A stretch of 64,000 nucleotides of DNA from Phaeosaccion multiseriatum (taxonomy: Eukaryota > Ochrophyta, other classes): positions 4,030,001 to 4,094,000 of the forward strand of contig OZ218950.1 of NCBI GenBank assembly GCA_965112735.1, given 5' to 3'. The position numbers and the translations under genes were made by a program. The notes below the pieces were generated by a model. That model saw only the letters and a program-made list of their open reading frames with translations. It was not told the DNA's origin and did not search any database. Shown piece after piece: positions 42,140 to 55,326 of the stretch. How positions within the stretch are numbered: the stretch's first letter is position 1; each line of letters opens with the position of its first letter.

Positions 42140-44662
42140 TGTATGTGTGTGTGTGTGTGTGTGTGTGCGTGCGTGCGTGTGTGTGTGTGCGTGGGAAGGG
42201 GAGGGAGGGGAGATGGCGCATTCAATCAATCAATCAATCAATCGTACCCAAGGTACTAGTCCTGACACCCCCTACCCATCCCGTCCTGTCCTGACACCTC
42301 CCACCCGTCCCTGGCTTGTCCTGCTGACACCACCCCTGCCCTACCCCACCCTACGCTACCCCACTCTGCCCTACCCTACCATACCCCATACCCTACCTCA
42401 CCCTACCCTACCCTACCCTACACTACTCTTCTCTGCTCTACCCTACTCTACCCTACCCTACCCTACCCTACCCTACCCTATCCACCCTACCTTACCCAAC
42501 CCTACCCTACCCTACCCTATCCTGCCCTACCCTACCTTACCCTACCCTACCTTACCCAACCCTACCCTACCCTACCCTACCCTGCCCTACCCTAGCTTAC
42601 CCTACCCTACCCTACCCTACCCTACCCAACCCTACCCTACCCTATCCTGCCCTACCCTACCCTATCTTGCCCTACCCTACCCTACCCTACCCTACCCTAC
42701 CCTACCTTACCCTACCCTACCCTACCCTATCCTGCCCTACCTTACCCAACCCTATCCTACCCCACATTGCGTGCTACCCTCTCTCACCTCAGTGAGCTCA
42801 TGCACCATCGGATTATCCACAATCACGAGAGTCCGCTTGCCGATCCTCGCCGCCACGGTCCGTCCATCCACCCACCGCTTGAGCTTGGTCAACAGATAAC
42901 CAACATAGATGTAGAACAGTGCATCCAGCACGCGAATCACAAGCCCCACACCGGCAGGCACCCATCCCCACCTTCCTCCTCCTCCCCTCCATGTGTCCTC
43001 CTCCCACATGTCTGAAGCCCAGCAGAGGTCTCCACAGAGCACCTCCTCCCCTCCTCCCTCTGCTGCGTCTGTGATGCTGTTCACAATGGCGACGACCACT
43101 CGTGTGCAGAGGTGGAAGATGGGCAGCTGGAGGCTTACGGACAGGAAGATGTACAGCGCCGCCATACAGAGCACCTGCCAGGGCTCCTTGATGTGTTTGG
43201 CCCACTGCAGACCCTGATGGACGAGGTCGCGGTGGACCTATTGGTGATACAGAGGGAGGTGGAGAGATGGGAGGGAGGACCATCCGTTGGGAACCCGTGG
43301 CTAGACGAATAGAGCTAGGTAGAAACACAGGTGGAAAGGTGGAAAGGTGTAGTCTCTCTTTCTCTCCGCCCCTCCATCCCTCCTTCCCCCTTTCCCTCTC
43401 TCTCTCTCTCTCTCTCTCTGCCCCTCTTTCCCTCTCCCTCCCTCCCTCCCTCCGTCCGTCCCTCCCCTCCCTCTCTCCCCCACCCCCACCCCCCCCCCTC
43501 TCTCTCCCTCTCCCTTTCTCTCTCAGTACCTTCGAGGGCAGCGTGTTGCCAAAGATGTCTGCCCCTACGATGAAGGTGCTCCCCCCCACCACGGCCGACG
43601 AGAGCATCATGCTCATGTCTCGTAGGTCAGATCTGTCCACACTGCCTGTGAAGCTTGTACGAGTAGCCTCAGGCTCAGGCTCAGGCTCAGGCCCAGGCTC
43701 AGCAGTTGGTGCAGTAGCGGGACCAGTCACAGCCGTTGGTGATGCAGCAGCACCAGCCGCAGCAGTTGGTGATACATTGCGCACGTCACGCACACGCGGC
43801 GGCGGCGACCGAGAGAAACAAGTAGGAGAAGTTTGGCGATGCCGTCGCATCGCCGCCCTCTTGGCCCTTCGGTCGTCCTGCCTACTTCGAACGTGCACGT
43901 AGTCGGCAAGGAACAGGAGCAGGCTAAGGGAGAGAGAGGGTGCGTACATAGAGAGGGAGATACAGACAGAGAGGGGGGAGACATACAAGGACGATGCAAG
44001 GAGGAGGGAGGGGTGCACAGAGGTTAGATCAATACGGGGTGGGGAGGGGAAGGTCATATAAAATGAATCCCTACTGAGGCCCCGCTCACTCACACACTCA
44101 CTCACTCACTGACTCACTCACTCACTCACTCACTCACTGACTAACTCACTCACTCACTGACTCACTCACTCACCGGCTGAGGGTGTGGTGTGTAGCTGCG
44201 GCGGCCATGGAGGTAGGCTCTGCTGGGCAATGACCCGAGTTGTTAAGCAGCACGCGGGGGGCGACCACCTCAGCAGCGGTCAGGCCAGGAACTTCGCGCT
44301 TCACTTGCCGCATTGCTTGCTCCATCTTGCTGCCCTCCTCCCCGGTAAGGATGAAGGTGCCATGAGGTACGAGGCGGGTCATAAGGCGAGTGGCATGGAG
44401 AGTGGGGAAGGTTTGGCCAGACTGGGACACGAGAAGGACGATGGCGTTGGAGGAGAGAGACTCTGTGGTCCATCGCCGAGCGCCGGAGGAGAAGACCTGA
44501 GAGGATTGGGGGAGGGGCAGTCCAGAGCGAAGCAAGGACACAGAGTAGACAAGTTGGTGATACAGAGCAGTTGCGATTACAGAATAAAAGTGGTGTCAGA
44601 ACAGGGACAGGATCGGGCTGGACACACCTGGAAACGCACACACACACACACCTTGCCCCCCC

Positions 44663-44693
<31 letters not shown>

Positions 44694-47575
44694 ACACACA
44701 CGCACGCACCTTGTCGCTGCTGTGTCCACCGATACCAAGCACCTTATTCGCGCTAACGCTCTCCACCGTGAGGGCGGGAAACATGTTGGACAGGTCCATG
44801 GCCCACTGCTCAACGATCCACAGCGAGGCCTCGATGCCCGTCACCAACACGTCGATGGAGCCGTCGTTGCGAGCCCTACGCGCCTTCATGGCAGCGAAGA
44901 TGCGCTTCCCCATGGCCTCGGCGGTGCGCAGTGTATTAGTGTGGTAGTGCAGTGCGTCTTCGTCCTCCTCCTCGTCGTCGTCGTCGTTTGCCGATTCCTC
45001 CTCCTGCTGCTCCTCCTCCTCATGGGATGGCTGCGGAGCCCCAAGGCCCTGCTGCAGCGGGGTATCCACTGCCATCTTCATACCCAATGTCTTCCTCTCC
45101 TCCTCCTGCGGGGAGCCGTCCCCCTCCTCCACAGACTCCAACGCCCCCCACGACGGCCTTCATCATTCCATTTGTTCGACAAGTGCAAAGGACAAAGGAC
45201 GAAGGGCATGTCATGTGTACGTGAGGCATACGGCGGTGCATGACAGGCATCACAAGTATATGGGCAGGAAGTACAGGCATCACAAGTATATGGGCAGGAA
45301 GTACAGGCATCACAAGTATATGGGCAGGAATTACAGGCATCACAAGTATATGGGCAGGAATTACAGGCATCACAAGTATATGGGCAGGAAGTACAGGCAT
45401 CACAAGCACATGGGCAAGCATCACAAGCATCACGAGCGCATGCAAGCCTACAAAGGCGGCTGTGGCGATGGCGATCAGAGCAAGAGACAGAGACAGAGAC
45501 AGAGACAGAGACAGAGACAGAGACAGAGACAGAGACAGAGACAGAGACAGAGACAGCGACAGAGACAGACGGAGACAGAGACAGAGACAGAGACAGAGAC
45601 AGAGACAGAGACAGAGACAGAGAGAGAGACAGAGACAGAGACAGAGACAGAGACAGAGACAGACAGAGACAGACAGACGGAGACAGAGACAGAGACAGAG
45701 ACAGAGACAGAGAGAGACAGAGACAGAGACAGAGACAGAGAGAGACAGAGACAGAGACAGAGACAGAGACAGAGACAGAGACGGACCTCCCCCTCCTCCT
45801 GCCCCCCCCCCGAATGCCTCACCTGCTGGCACCCTTGCACAGAGCCCTCGAGAGCGGCACCGCTGGGGGGGGAAGCACCACCACCTTCTGCGCCTTCTTC
45901 TCCTGCTTCTTGTCCTCCTCGTCCTCCTCCTCCTCCTTCTTCTTCTTCTTCTTCTTCTTGTGCGTCATGCCCTTGCTCTTGCTCTTGCTGTTGCCCCTGT
46001 CCATCACCGAGGTCCTGTCGGTGTCGTTCCAAGTGCTGTCGATGACCATGAGCACGTGTGGGATGCAGCGAAGGTCCCAGGCCACAAGATCCTCGGAAGG
46101 ACGCTTGGCGGGGCGACGCATGCCGTGCACAAAGTGCCTGTGTGTGTGTGTACACGAGTACGTGTGTGTATGCGAGTACGTGTGTGTGTGTGTGTGTGTG
46201 TTTGTCTCGACATCCACATATCTCAGTCCTGACATCCCCCCCCCTTCTCTGTCTGTGTCCTGACACCGCCCTCTAATCTGCCTGTCCTCAACCCCCCCCT
46301 CCCCTCTCACTATCCTGCACGCCCCCCCCCCTCCCTCCCCCTTACTGAACTGCACACATTCCTCTCACCTGGAAGACACACCAAGCCGAGGCCCGGCCTG
46401 TACGGCCTCGAAGATGTGCGTCCTTCGGTCCTTCAACTCCTGCGCAGTGCTCTCTCGGGCGGCGGACAGGAGGAAGGAGCGGAGCGTCACACCGCTGAGC
46501 ATGGTCCATCCTGTGGGGGAGGGGGCTGCTGTACTACCAACTGTTGATGATGCGGATGGTGAGAACACTGATGCAACACCATCACCACCACCTCCTCCTC
46601 CTGCTGCTGCTGCTGCGGCTCCTGCCCCTTCCTCGGCAAGCCTGAGTTGATGATGATGCTCCTCCGCAGTACCCCCCTCCCCTAACCCCTGCTGTACCAC
46701 CAACTGCTGGCCTTGGCCCCCCTGAGGCTCGTCTTGGTCCATCATCAGCGGCCCCCCTCTCTCCTCCGCCCCTGCCTCTGCTGCTGCCTCACGCTCGAAA
46801 AACTCGGCCCCCTCCCCCGAGGAGGCGTCACCTGCCCAGCCATGCAGGCCTGCCGCCACAGGCAGGAGCCCCTCCTTCTCGGCCATTTGTTGTTGTATCA
46901 TCAACAGCTCATGCACCTCCGCCGGGCCTGACACCGCCGCTTCGTCGTCGAGCCCCGGGGTGCCTCCTCCTCCTCCTCCTCCTTCCCCTGACAGGCCGTC
47001 TCCCTCTCCTCCTCCTCCCCTCCCCTCCCTCCGGGGTCGCGCCCCCACCTCCCCAGCAAACGCCGATTGGTCACTGAGGGGGTGCTTCCTGCCGATGCGC
47101 ACCACTTCTCCCCGTTCGTCAAGATCGATGCGGTTCGAGGGAAGGGTGGTGTTGGGCTCAGCAGTTACACGCGAGCGTGGTGATGGTGACGGTGATGATG
47201 CCGATGCTAGTGCTCTGTCGCCGTCTACTTCGGCCACGACGGGAAGGGCTGCGGCGCTCCTCTGGGGGGGGGGGGGGGGATGGAGAGGGAGAAGGAGGGG
47301 GAGAGGGTGAGGTGGTAAGGCAGGCAGGCAGGCACGCAGTGGGCCAAAGCCGAAGTATGTTAAGGGGCACCTGCTTACTATGGTGTGACATCGATGTTGC
47401 TGACTTTGACTAGGCCTGCCCGACTCTCTAACTCTCTCTCTCTGTCTGCTGCTGACTTTGACTGGGCCTGCCTGACTATCTAACTCTCTCTCTATCTACC
47501 AACAACCAACACGAAACAACACACACGCGCGTGCACACGCACGCACCCACGCACCACAACACACACACCACAGCA

Positions 47576-47634
<59 letters not shown>

Positions 47635-49920
47635 ACACACACACACACACACACACCGGCGTCTCCCGCACCCTGCTGGCCACGGCTGCCGCTTCACTGC
47701 CGAACAGCACCAGCGGTACGTCCTCCGTGAACGCCAGGGCCATGGGCTGCCCTTTGGACGCAATGACCACACTCGCAGGCTCCAAGCTACAAATGCCACT
47801 GATGCCGAACGACCCTTCCCCCCGGATGAGGAACTCGGACAGGGCGGTGAAGAGGTCCTGCCGCAAGAAGCTTCTCAGCGTGTGGAAGGCGAAGGACCGC
47901 AGCTCTGCCTCGCTCCATGCCATCCCCTGACCCCTGTCGCCGCTGCTCGGCACAGCCAAAGGAAGAAGGGGGGTGGGAAGGGGGGGGAGGGGACTCGCTT
48001 CGGCCCCACCAGTAGTAGTAGCAGCAGCAGCTGCTGCAGGTGTTGGTGATACCGCTGTGGAAGTGCCAGAGGCGGAGGCGTCCGCCGCTTTGAGGGCCTG
48101 CACCATGAGCGGATAGAGGCGCTTAACTGCTTCTTCGTCGATGGTGTAGGCCACTCCCTCTCCTCCTCCTCCTCCTCCTCCTCCTCCTCGTCCTCCCCCC
48201 CCCCCTCCCCCTCCTCCGTCCACCCCTAGCACTTGAATGACGTTATCAACCTCCCCCACCCACACCGCCTCGAAGCAGCGGCCCCACTCCTCACACCACT
48301 CCTGAGAGGGCGCATCGTCCTCCTTACTGCTGGCGACGGCCCTTTGGTACGCCAATCGCACACTCGCCGCCCAGCGGCCCTGCGTGGTCAGCAGGTCCAG
48401 CATGCCCGCAATCTTGGCACTGTCTCCTTTAACCTTGCTCCCCACGCCAAGCACTCGTGTCAGCCACGCCCCCACCTCATGGTTGGAGAGCTTCTGATTG
48501 AATAGGTCAAGGCTTTCAAAGTCTCCGTTGTGGGTAATCTGGATGCCCACTCGACAGTCGGGCACGGGCTGAAACGCTCCATTGAACATGCGCCACACCG
48601 TCTCGTGGTGGAAGGGTGTCCATTCGTGGGGGTGGAGTTCGGGCACCCGATTCACGCTGCTGGTGGCGAAGCGTGTGTGGCCAATGTAGGCACTGCTGCT
48701 GTTGCCGTCGTTGCACAGCAACCCACCCGGGGGGGCGCAGGAGCAGTTGTTGGTGGTGGTACAGCAGTTGGTGGTACGGCAGACGGACTTGAGTTGAGCC
48801 TTTCCGAGCTGAGAAACCCACTTCTCTGCCAAATCGTCTGCCAGGCTGTGGCGCTGTAGGACCGGGGGGAAAGAGGAGGGGCGGCGGCGCGGGGGGCATG
48901 GGATGATGGAGGAGTTAAGGTAGGAGGCACTGAACTTGGTTTTGACTTCCATGTATGAAGCAGAAGGACTTCCATAATGTAGGACAGGCCTCGAAAGGAG
49001 CCAAAGGAAGGCCGCTCGGGGGGGGTAGCGGAGGAGAGGAAACTCGTGTTGAGTCTAAGACACGTTTCCCTCCCTCCGTCCATCCATCCATCCATCCATC
49101 CATCCCTCCCTCCCTCCCGGCCCTCCCGGCGGCCCCCCACAAACTACGCTACCGGGGCGGGTGAGTTGTTACCTTCCTCGCACAGAGCCTCAGGCGCATG
49201 TGGAACGGCTCCACATCCGGGTTGATGGATGTGTACAGCTGAGCTTCAGCAGAGGGGGATGGAAACTGGCGAACACATAACACACACACACATATATATA
49301 TACGCAGAGAGAAGGGGAAGATGAAAGGGGGGAGAGAAGAACGTGAGAGACAGAGCGGGGCGAGCGGAATGGATACGGTATGTCCAAAAGAGCAGGTGCG
49401 CACTGCCATCGCTCTGCCTTTCGAGCCCTACCTGCTGCTGCTGCTGCTGGGTCTCAGGCGAGTAAAGGCTGGAGTCCTCCCTCCACTGCATAGTGGCCAG
49501 GCCCGCAGCCTGCCCACCCCTGATCTCCGTTGCCGCTGCCATTTGCTGCAGGATGTCGACGCAAGGGAAGAGAGAGTCATGCTCGGCCCCAACCTCGATG
49601 GAGGCGCAGGACGGCTTGCTCAGATCAAGCGGGTCGTCGCTGGTGACCGGGGCACGGCCGACGATGTCTTGCTGGAGAAGGAGGCGGAGCAGCCTGTGCG
49701 TGTGTGAGAGATGTAGAGAGCGGACGTGATGTGACGTGCGTGTCAGTGTCAGAGCCAGTGTCAGGGAAGAGTCCCAGGCGGGGTCAAGAAGGCATGAGGA
49801 GTGGAAGAGGAGTCTTGCTTGTGCCCATTCTGAGGCAGAGATGAGCTTGCTCGGGTCATTGGGAAAGGGCGTCGGGAGAAACATCCCAGCACTTCAAGCT
49901 CACCCAAAGTTTCCACACAT
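36556..49920 (-). CDS. Multidomain class II glutamine amidotransferase / SIS-domain membrane protein
   Basis: Twenty-two exons sum to 6,084 nt (2,027 residues) in frame: 49920-49904, 49693-49432, 49238-49173, 48853-47657, 47261-46369, 46137-45823, 45157-44710, 44496-44174, 43923-43530, 43213-42788, 42065-41832, 41449-41354, 40984-40831, 40606-40276, 39640-39579, 39472-39356, 38662-38220, 37897-37836, 37503-37413, 37271-37254, 37002-36928 and 36615-36556. It starts MCGNFGLL, so Cys2 can be the catalytic N-terminal nucleophile. [40 protein letters not shown] and [11 protein letters not shown] complete a class II amidotransferase. SIS-type segments follow ([34 protein letters not shown]), then hydrophobic segments ([29 protein letters not shown]) and a conserved cytosolic region. 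This is the architecture of glucosamine-6-phosphate synthase plus a membrane part, so sugar-phosphate amination is possible but unproven. The 18-nt exon and the last exon are the least certain. Confidence 0.78.
39010..39352. repeat. (CA)n/(CACG)n tract abutting a donor
   Basis: About 340 bp of CA with CACG, CATG and CATA variants next to the donor at 39355 (minus). Confidence 0.95.
39868..40107. repeat. (CCCT)n tract of about 60 units
   Basis: A 240-bp CCCT tetranucleotide array with one C-run error at 40073, in an intron of the amidotransferase-like gene (GGGA on the sense strand). Confidence 0.98.
40625..40740. repeat. (GGA)n tract at an intron acceptor
   Basis: GGA/GAG units on plus; on the sense strand a CTC polypyrimidine tract before the acceptor at 40607. 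Confidence 0.93.
41515..41628. repeat. (GTCA)n tetranucleotide tract
   Basis: About 26 GTCA units in an intron of the amidotransferase-like gene; same unit as at 21307 and at the left edge of the window. Confidence 0.96.
42066..42195. repeat. (GT)n tract at an acceptor
   Basis: GT dinucleotides adjoin exon 42065-41832; on the sense strand (CA)n ends in CACATAG, the acceptor. Confidence 0.95.
42335..42765. repeat. Degenerate (CCCTA)n tract
   Basis: About 430 bp of CCCTA pentamers with CCTTA, CCCAA, CCTGC and CTCTA variants. The sense strand of the intron reads TAGGG. The unit is one base short of the CCCTAA telomere repeat. Confidence 0.95.
44085..44175. repeat. (CTCA)n tract starting at a splice donor
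   Basis: On the sense strand the intron begins GTGAGTGAGTGAG directly after exon 44496-44174 and continues as GTGA units. Confidence 0.96.
45240..45420. repeat. 30-bp minisatellite, about six copies
   Basis: Tandem copies of a 30-bp unit made of ACAGGCATCACAAGTATATG followed by GGCAGGAA(G/T)T, in intron 6 of the amidotransferase-like gene. Confidence 0.96.
45484..45783. repeat. (GACAGA)n hexanucleotide tract
   Basis: About 300 bp of GACAGA hexamers with GACGGA and GAGAGA variants, in the same intron as the 30-bp minisatellite. Confidence 0.97.
47577..47657. repeat. (CA)n tract starting at a splice donor
   Basis: On the sense strand exon 48853-47657 ends ACGCCG and the intron begins GTGTGTGT at once; about 35 units with one ACC break. 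Confidence 0.96.
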
Positions 49921-50715
49921 GGCTAATGCAGGCCTCCTTCCTCCTCCTCACTCCAAGCTCCTGGCTGCTGAGTCCTGGGGAAGTTTCTACTACGGTTACC
50001 TCCCCTTCCGCAGATTGCCCACTTGTCGATTTTTCCCCTCTGAATGACGAAGGTAGTTGAAGTGGGGCGAGTGCCGGTCTCACAAGCGCTTACAAGAATG
50101 GCAGACCACCGCAGTAGCACTGCCAGGATCAATCTATACTCCTCCTTTCGTATCCGCGCTCACGGGAGCAACCTGCGCACCTCCTTGCAGCCTACACCAC
50201 AAACCGCTCCACGTTTCCGTTCCCCCCAACTTTGCTCTGGCGTTACCCCGTCCTCAATGAGAGACAGCCCAGCTCCGGACCGCTGCAAGTAGAGAGGGGA
50301 TGCAAATGTACTCCCCGTACGGCGTAAGGCTGCTTTTCCCCGTGCTTTGTGCCGCGTGGTATTGTATATATTGAATTTCACACATCAGGAGGTGGGGGTT
50401 GGTTCTTCGCCACTCCTGTGAGCACGTCAAACGAAACGTTTTTTTTTATGTCGTTCTGGAAGCGTGTTTTTTTCAATGTCATACTTGCACGGGTTGGTTG
50501 TGGGAAATGGGAAAGCGTGCTGTCCGCTGGTAGAGTGCCCCTTGTCTACGAAAGGAGGGAACGGACAAGAACCAGCGATACAGAGATCGATTTATCTCAA
50601 CACGCCCTCCCCGCCCGCAGCCGTCCCATCCAGAGCCAGTGCCCAATACCCCCTCATGTGGAGGGACACGCTGCAGAATGTACATGCTGAGCTCCGCCTC
50701 CCGATTCTCCTTGTT
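49921..50715. other. Region upstream of the amidotransferase-like gene
   Basis: Must contain the promoter of the minus-strand gene starting at 49920. T runs lie at 50440-50472. I see no convincing gene or RNA in it. Confidence 0.5.
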
Positions 50716-51126
50716 CTAGGCGTCTCGGTGTATCTTTCTCCAAGGATGGGTAGCTAGCCGCTCCTGTACCACCTTCATGTACTTCTCCACTTCGATACGG
50801 TCGTCCTTCTCCTGCCCATCCGTGTAGGCGCCACCAGGACGGTACATCATCCACGATATGGTGCTCGTCATGTGCATCGTGCTCGTACGCATACATATGA
50901 CAGCTGTTGCACACCAAGGAATCAATCGTCATGTCACTAGCTAAGTCTGCTGGCGCGCTGTAGGCAGAGTATCCTTCCGCGACTCTTGTTCGTGTTTTGC
51001 TGTCGGCCAGCCAGTCCCATGATATAGTGCAGGGTGGTGGCGAACTTTTCCTCCAGGGCGTCAATGGACAAGCCCCCGAGCTTGGTGTCCATCCTGAGGG
51101 CGTTGTTGAAGAGGTCCTGGAAGATG
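50716..51126 (-). pseudogene. Protein-coding remnant or unresolved gene ending in KIHRDA
   Basis: Two minus-strand stretches look protein-like. The first (51126-51000) reads FQDLFNNALRMDTKLGGLSI and DALEEKFATTLHYIMGLAG, then loses the frame at a stop. The second (about 50870-50716) reads TISWMMYRPGGAYTDGQEKD and then RIEVEKYMKVVQERLATHPW before a stop. I could not find splice sites that join them convincingly. The first is the left arm of an inverted duplication. No family is recognised. It may be a live gene with an exon structure I missed. Confidence 0.35.
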
Positions 51127-51253
51127 GGGATGTGTCCTCAGATGGTGAGGTGTCCTCACCATCTTCCAAGATCTATTCAAGAACGCCCTCAAGATGGACA
51201 CCAAGCTCGGCGGCCTGTCCATCGACGCTCTGGAGGAAAAGTTCGCCACCACC
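51033..51253. repeat. Inverted pair of coding segments (94-bp arms, 33-bp spacer)
   Basis: Left arm 51033-51126 and right arm 51160-51253 are reverse complements with nine differences by eye. Read outward, both encode FQDLFxNALxMDTKLGGLSI and DALEEKFATT. Seven of the nine differences are synonymous, and the other two are Asn/Lys and Arg/Lys. Beyond the arms the right copy appears to lack one base relative to the left, breaking the frame. Confidence 0.85.
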
Positions 51254-51500
51254 TACACTTTATCATCCCGTACGTCGTACGTCCGCTCAACCAGCTGCCT
51301 CCTCTCGACCAAGGGCTCCTGCTTGCCGTCTGCCCTACCCCAGCCCCACAGCGGATATCGCGCGCCTATCCGTCGCATCTTCCCTTCGCCCTGCCCCCCT
51401 CCTGGCTGCCCTCTTGTCCTGCTGCTCCACACATTCTTCCCTCTTCTGCTGCAGCCTGCGCCCCCTCTTTCCTGCGAAGGAAGCATGCTGCGTGTCCTCA

Positions 51501-52898
51501 TCACAAGCCACTCCACCGTCCTGTTTGATCGTCGTCGGGCTCGATGCGCCTCTTCTTCGCTCGTTGCGACTCCATCAACAGTACAGCACCTTCTTCTGAC
51601 GAGACCCGTTCGCTCGTGAGTGTGTGCATCATATCACTCCTCCCAGATGCTATCGCTGGCTTGGCTGCTGTGTCGACTAGACCCAGACTCTGCGCACGCC
51701 CTTTCTGGCCGCCTTTCGCTTTCCCTTGGCCGCTCCACTCTCTGCCTCTCCATAGGCCGCGCTGAAGGCATCGTAAGGCCAATACAGCTGGCAGCCGAGC
51801 GTTGGGCTAGCTCGCTCGCTTCCTTAGCCGGCTTCCAACCCCCCCCCTCCCCTCTCTCTCGTAGGAAAAAGGTCTTTTGATGCTGTCATGAGGGCTTGAT
51901 CCCTCTCCGCTCCTCCATGATTTTCTACAAGGGGACAAGGCCCGTACACACACACACATACGTACGACACAGGTGAGCGAGTAGATGAGGCTAAATCAAG
52001 CAGACGAGGGCAACTCAATGCCCGAGATGGCAATCGACGCACACCTAACCACCTAACCTGACCAAATGATGTGCCTCAACACCACCAGAGGTACGGCAGA
52101 ACACCCTTGGGCTAGACACTCTACACTTGTACACTACTACCCTTCCCTTTCCCTTCCCTCGATCCTGCCCGCCCGTCTCTTCCTCAGTCTGAGCTGATCT
52201 CTTGGGCCTCCGCTACTCGATCGTCCATTCGTCATTTGCGTAGGCCCCTTCTCAACACGCCGCCACTCTCTCTCTCTCTCTCACACACCTTCGCTGCAGC
52301 CTCTATGCGAATCACCTCGGTGGCCAGGCCCGCATCATATCCGAGCTCTGCTGGTGTGCGAAGGGACTTGTCGCGTATGGTGCGAGAGGCACCCGCTCGG
52401 AGCAGCAGCGCCGAGACCTCCAGGTGCCCACGCTGCGGTTGGTAGAGGTGTAGGGTTGATTGACGAATTGATTGATTGGTTCAAGAGGAAGAGCTGTATG
52501 TTTGTATGTAAGTATGTATGTATGTATGTTCTGCGGAGGCTGCATCATCCCCCCTCACCTTGTAAGAGAAGTGCAGGGGAGAGAACCAGCCCCACGCGCA
52601 GCGGGTTGTCACCTTTGCGCCTAATAAGAAAGGACGACAAGGAGGCATCAGGTAGAGCAGAAGAGATGTCTGTGGTGAGGGAGGGGGACTCTGACAGTAG
52701 ACATGAGCAAGATTTCGCTCTTGTACCTTTCGAGATGAGAAACCGCGCGCAGCCCACGCTGTTCCAAAGGGCACACGTGTGGAGCGGTGTGATACCCTGG
52801 GGGTGCTTGGTCATGTTGGGAGACATGCCCTCAACCTCGATCAGGTGCTCTACGCGCTTGAGATTGTCCACTCTGCAGGCAATGAATATGTCTCCCAT
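51501..52898 (-). CDS. Small ankyrin-repeat protein
   Basis: Four exons: 52898-52727, 52620-52559, 52432-52289 and 51761-51501, giving about 212 residues. Ankyrin units are visible: MGDIFIACRVDNLKRVEHLI, GITPLHTCALWNSVGCARFL, WGWFSPLHFSYK, then RGHLEVSALLLRAGASRTIR followed by LRTPAELGYD. The helices and TPLH/SPLH corners are typical, so it is a protein-binding adaptor; the partner is unknown. The terminal exon is basic and ends QRAKKRRIEPDDDQTGRWSG, with an NLS-like KKRR. Its acceptor (CCTTCAG) is in phase but lies 527 bp from the previous exon, so another exon could lie between. Divergent from the RNF113 gene. Confidence 0.72.
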
Positions 52899-53145
52899 GT
52901 TTACGAGTACTAGAACCACAAGCAGCTCAACTCACAAGAAAATCGACACGTAAGCCTCCCTTGTCCCTTGGGCCAGCTGGTCCCATCCGTTCCATTTTTA
53001 TCCAGCTCGCAGTTAGTTTCAGTGGCAACCGCCAAAAAACATCCAGCGCGGGAAATCCGGATGGCATCCCACGCGCTGAGCCTCTCTTGGGTCACTAGTC
53101 TCCGATCATCGTCAAAACACTCGGCGCTTGGGCCAAAGGAGCGGG
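52899..53145. promoter_or_regulatory. Shared divergent promoter, ankyrin / RNF113
   Basis: 247 bp between opposed start codons. No TATA-like box was seen. Assigned from arrangement. Confidence 0.4.

Positions 53146-55326
<2,181 letters not shown>

Noticed and set aside
42335-42765. Telomere or chromosome end
   Set aside because: The unit is CCCTA with many variants, and clear exons of one gene lie on both sides.
42072-42899. 275-residue plus-strand frame of YPTLP repeats
   Set aside because: Translation of the CCCTA array in an intron of the minus-strand gene.
45215-46232. Plus-strand frames of IWAGSTG and DRDRDR repeats
   Set aside because: They derive from the 30-bp and GACAGA arrays in an intron.
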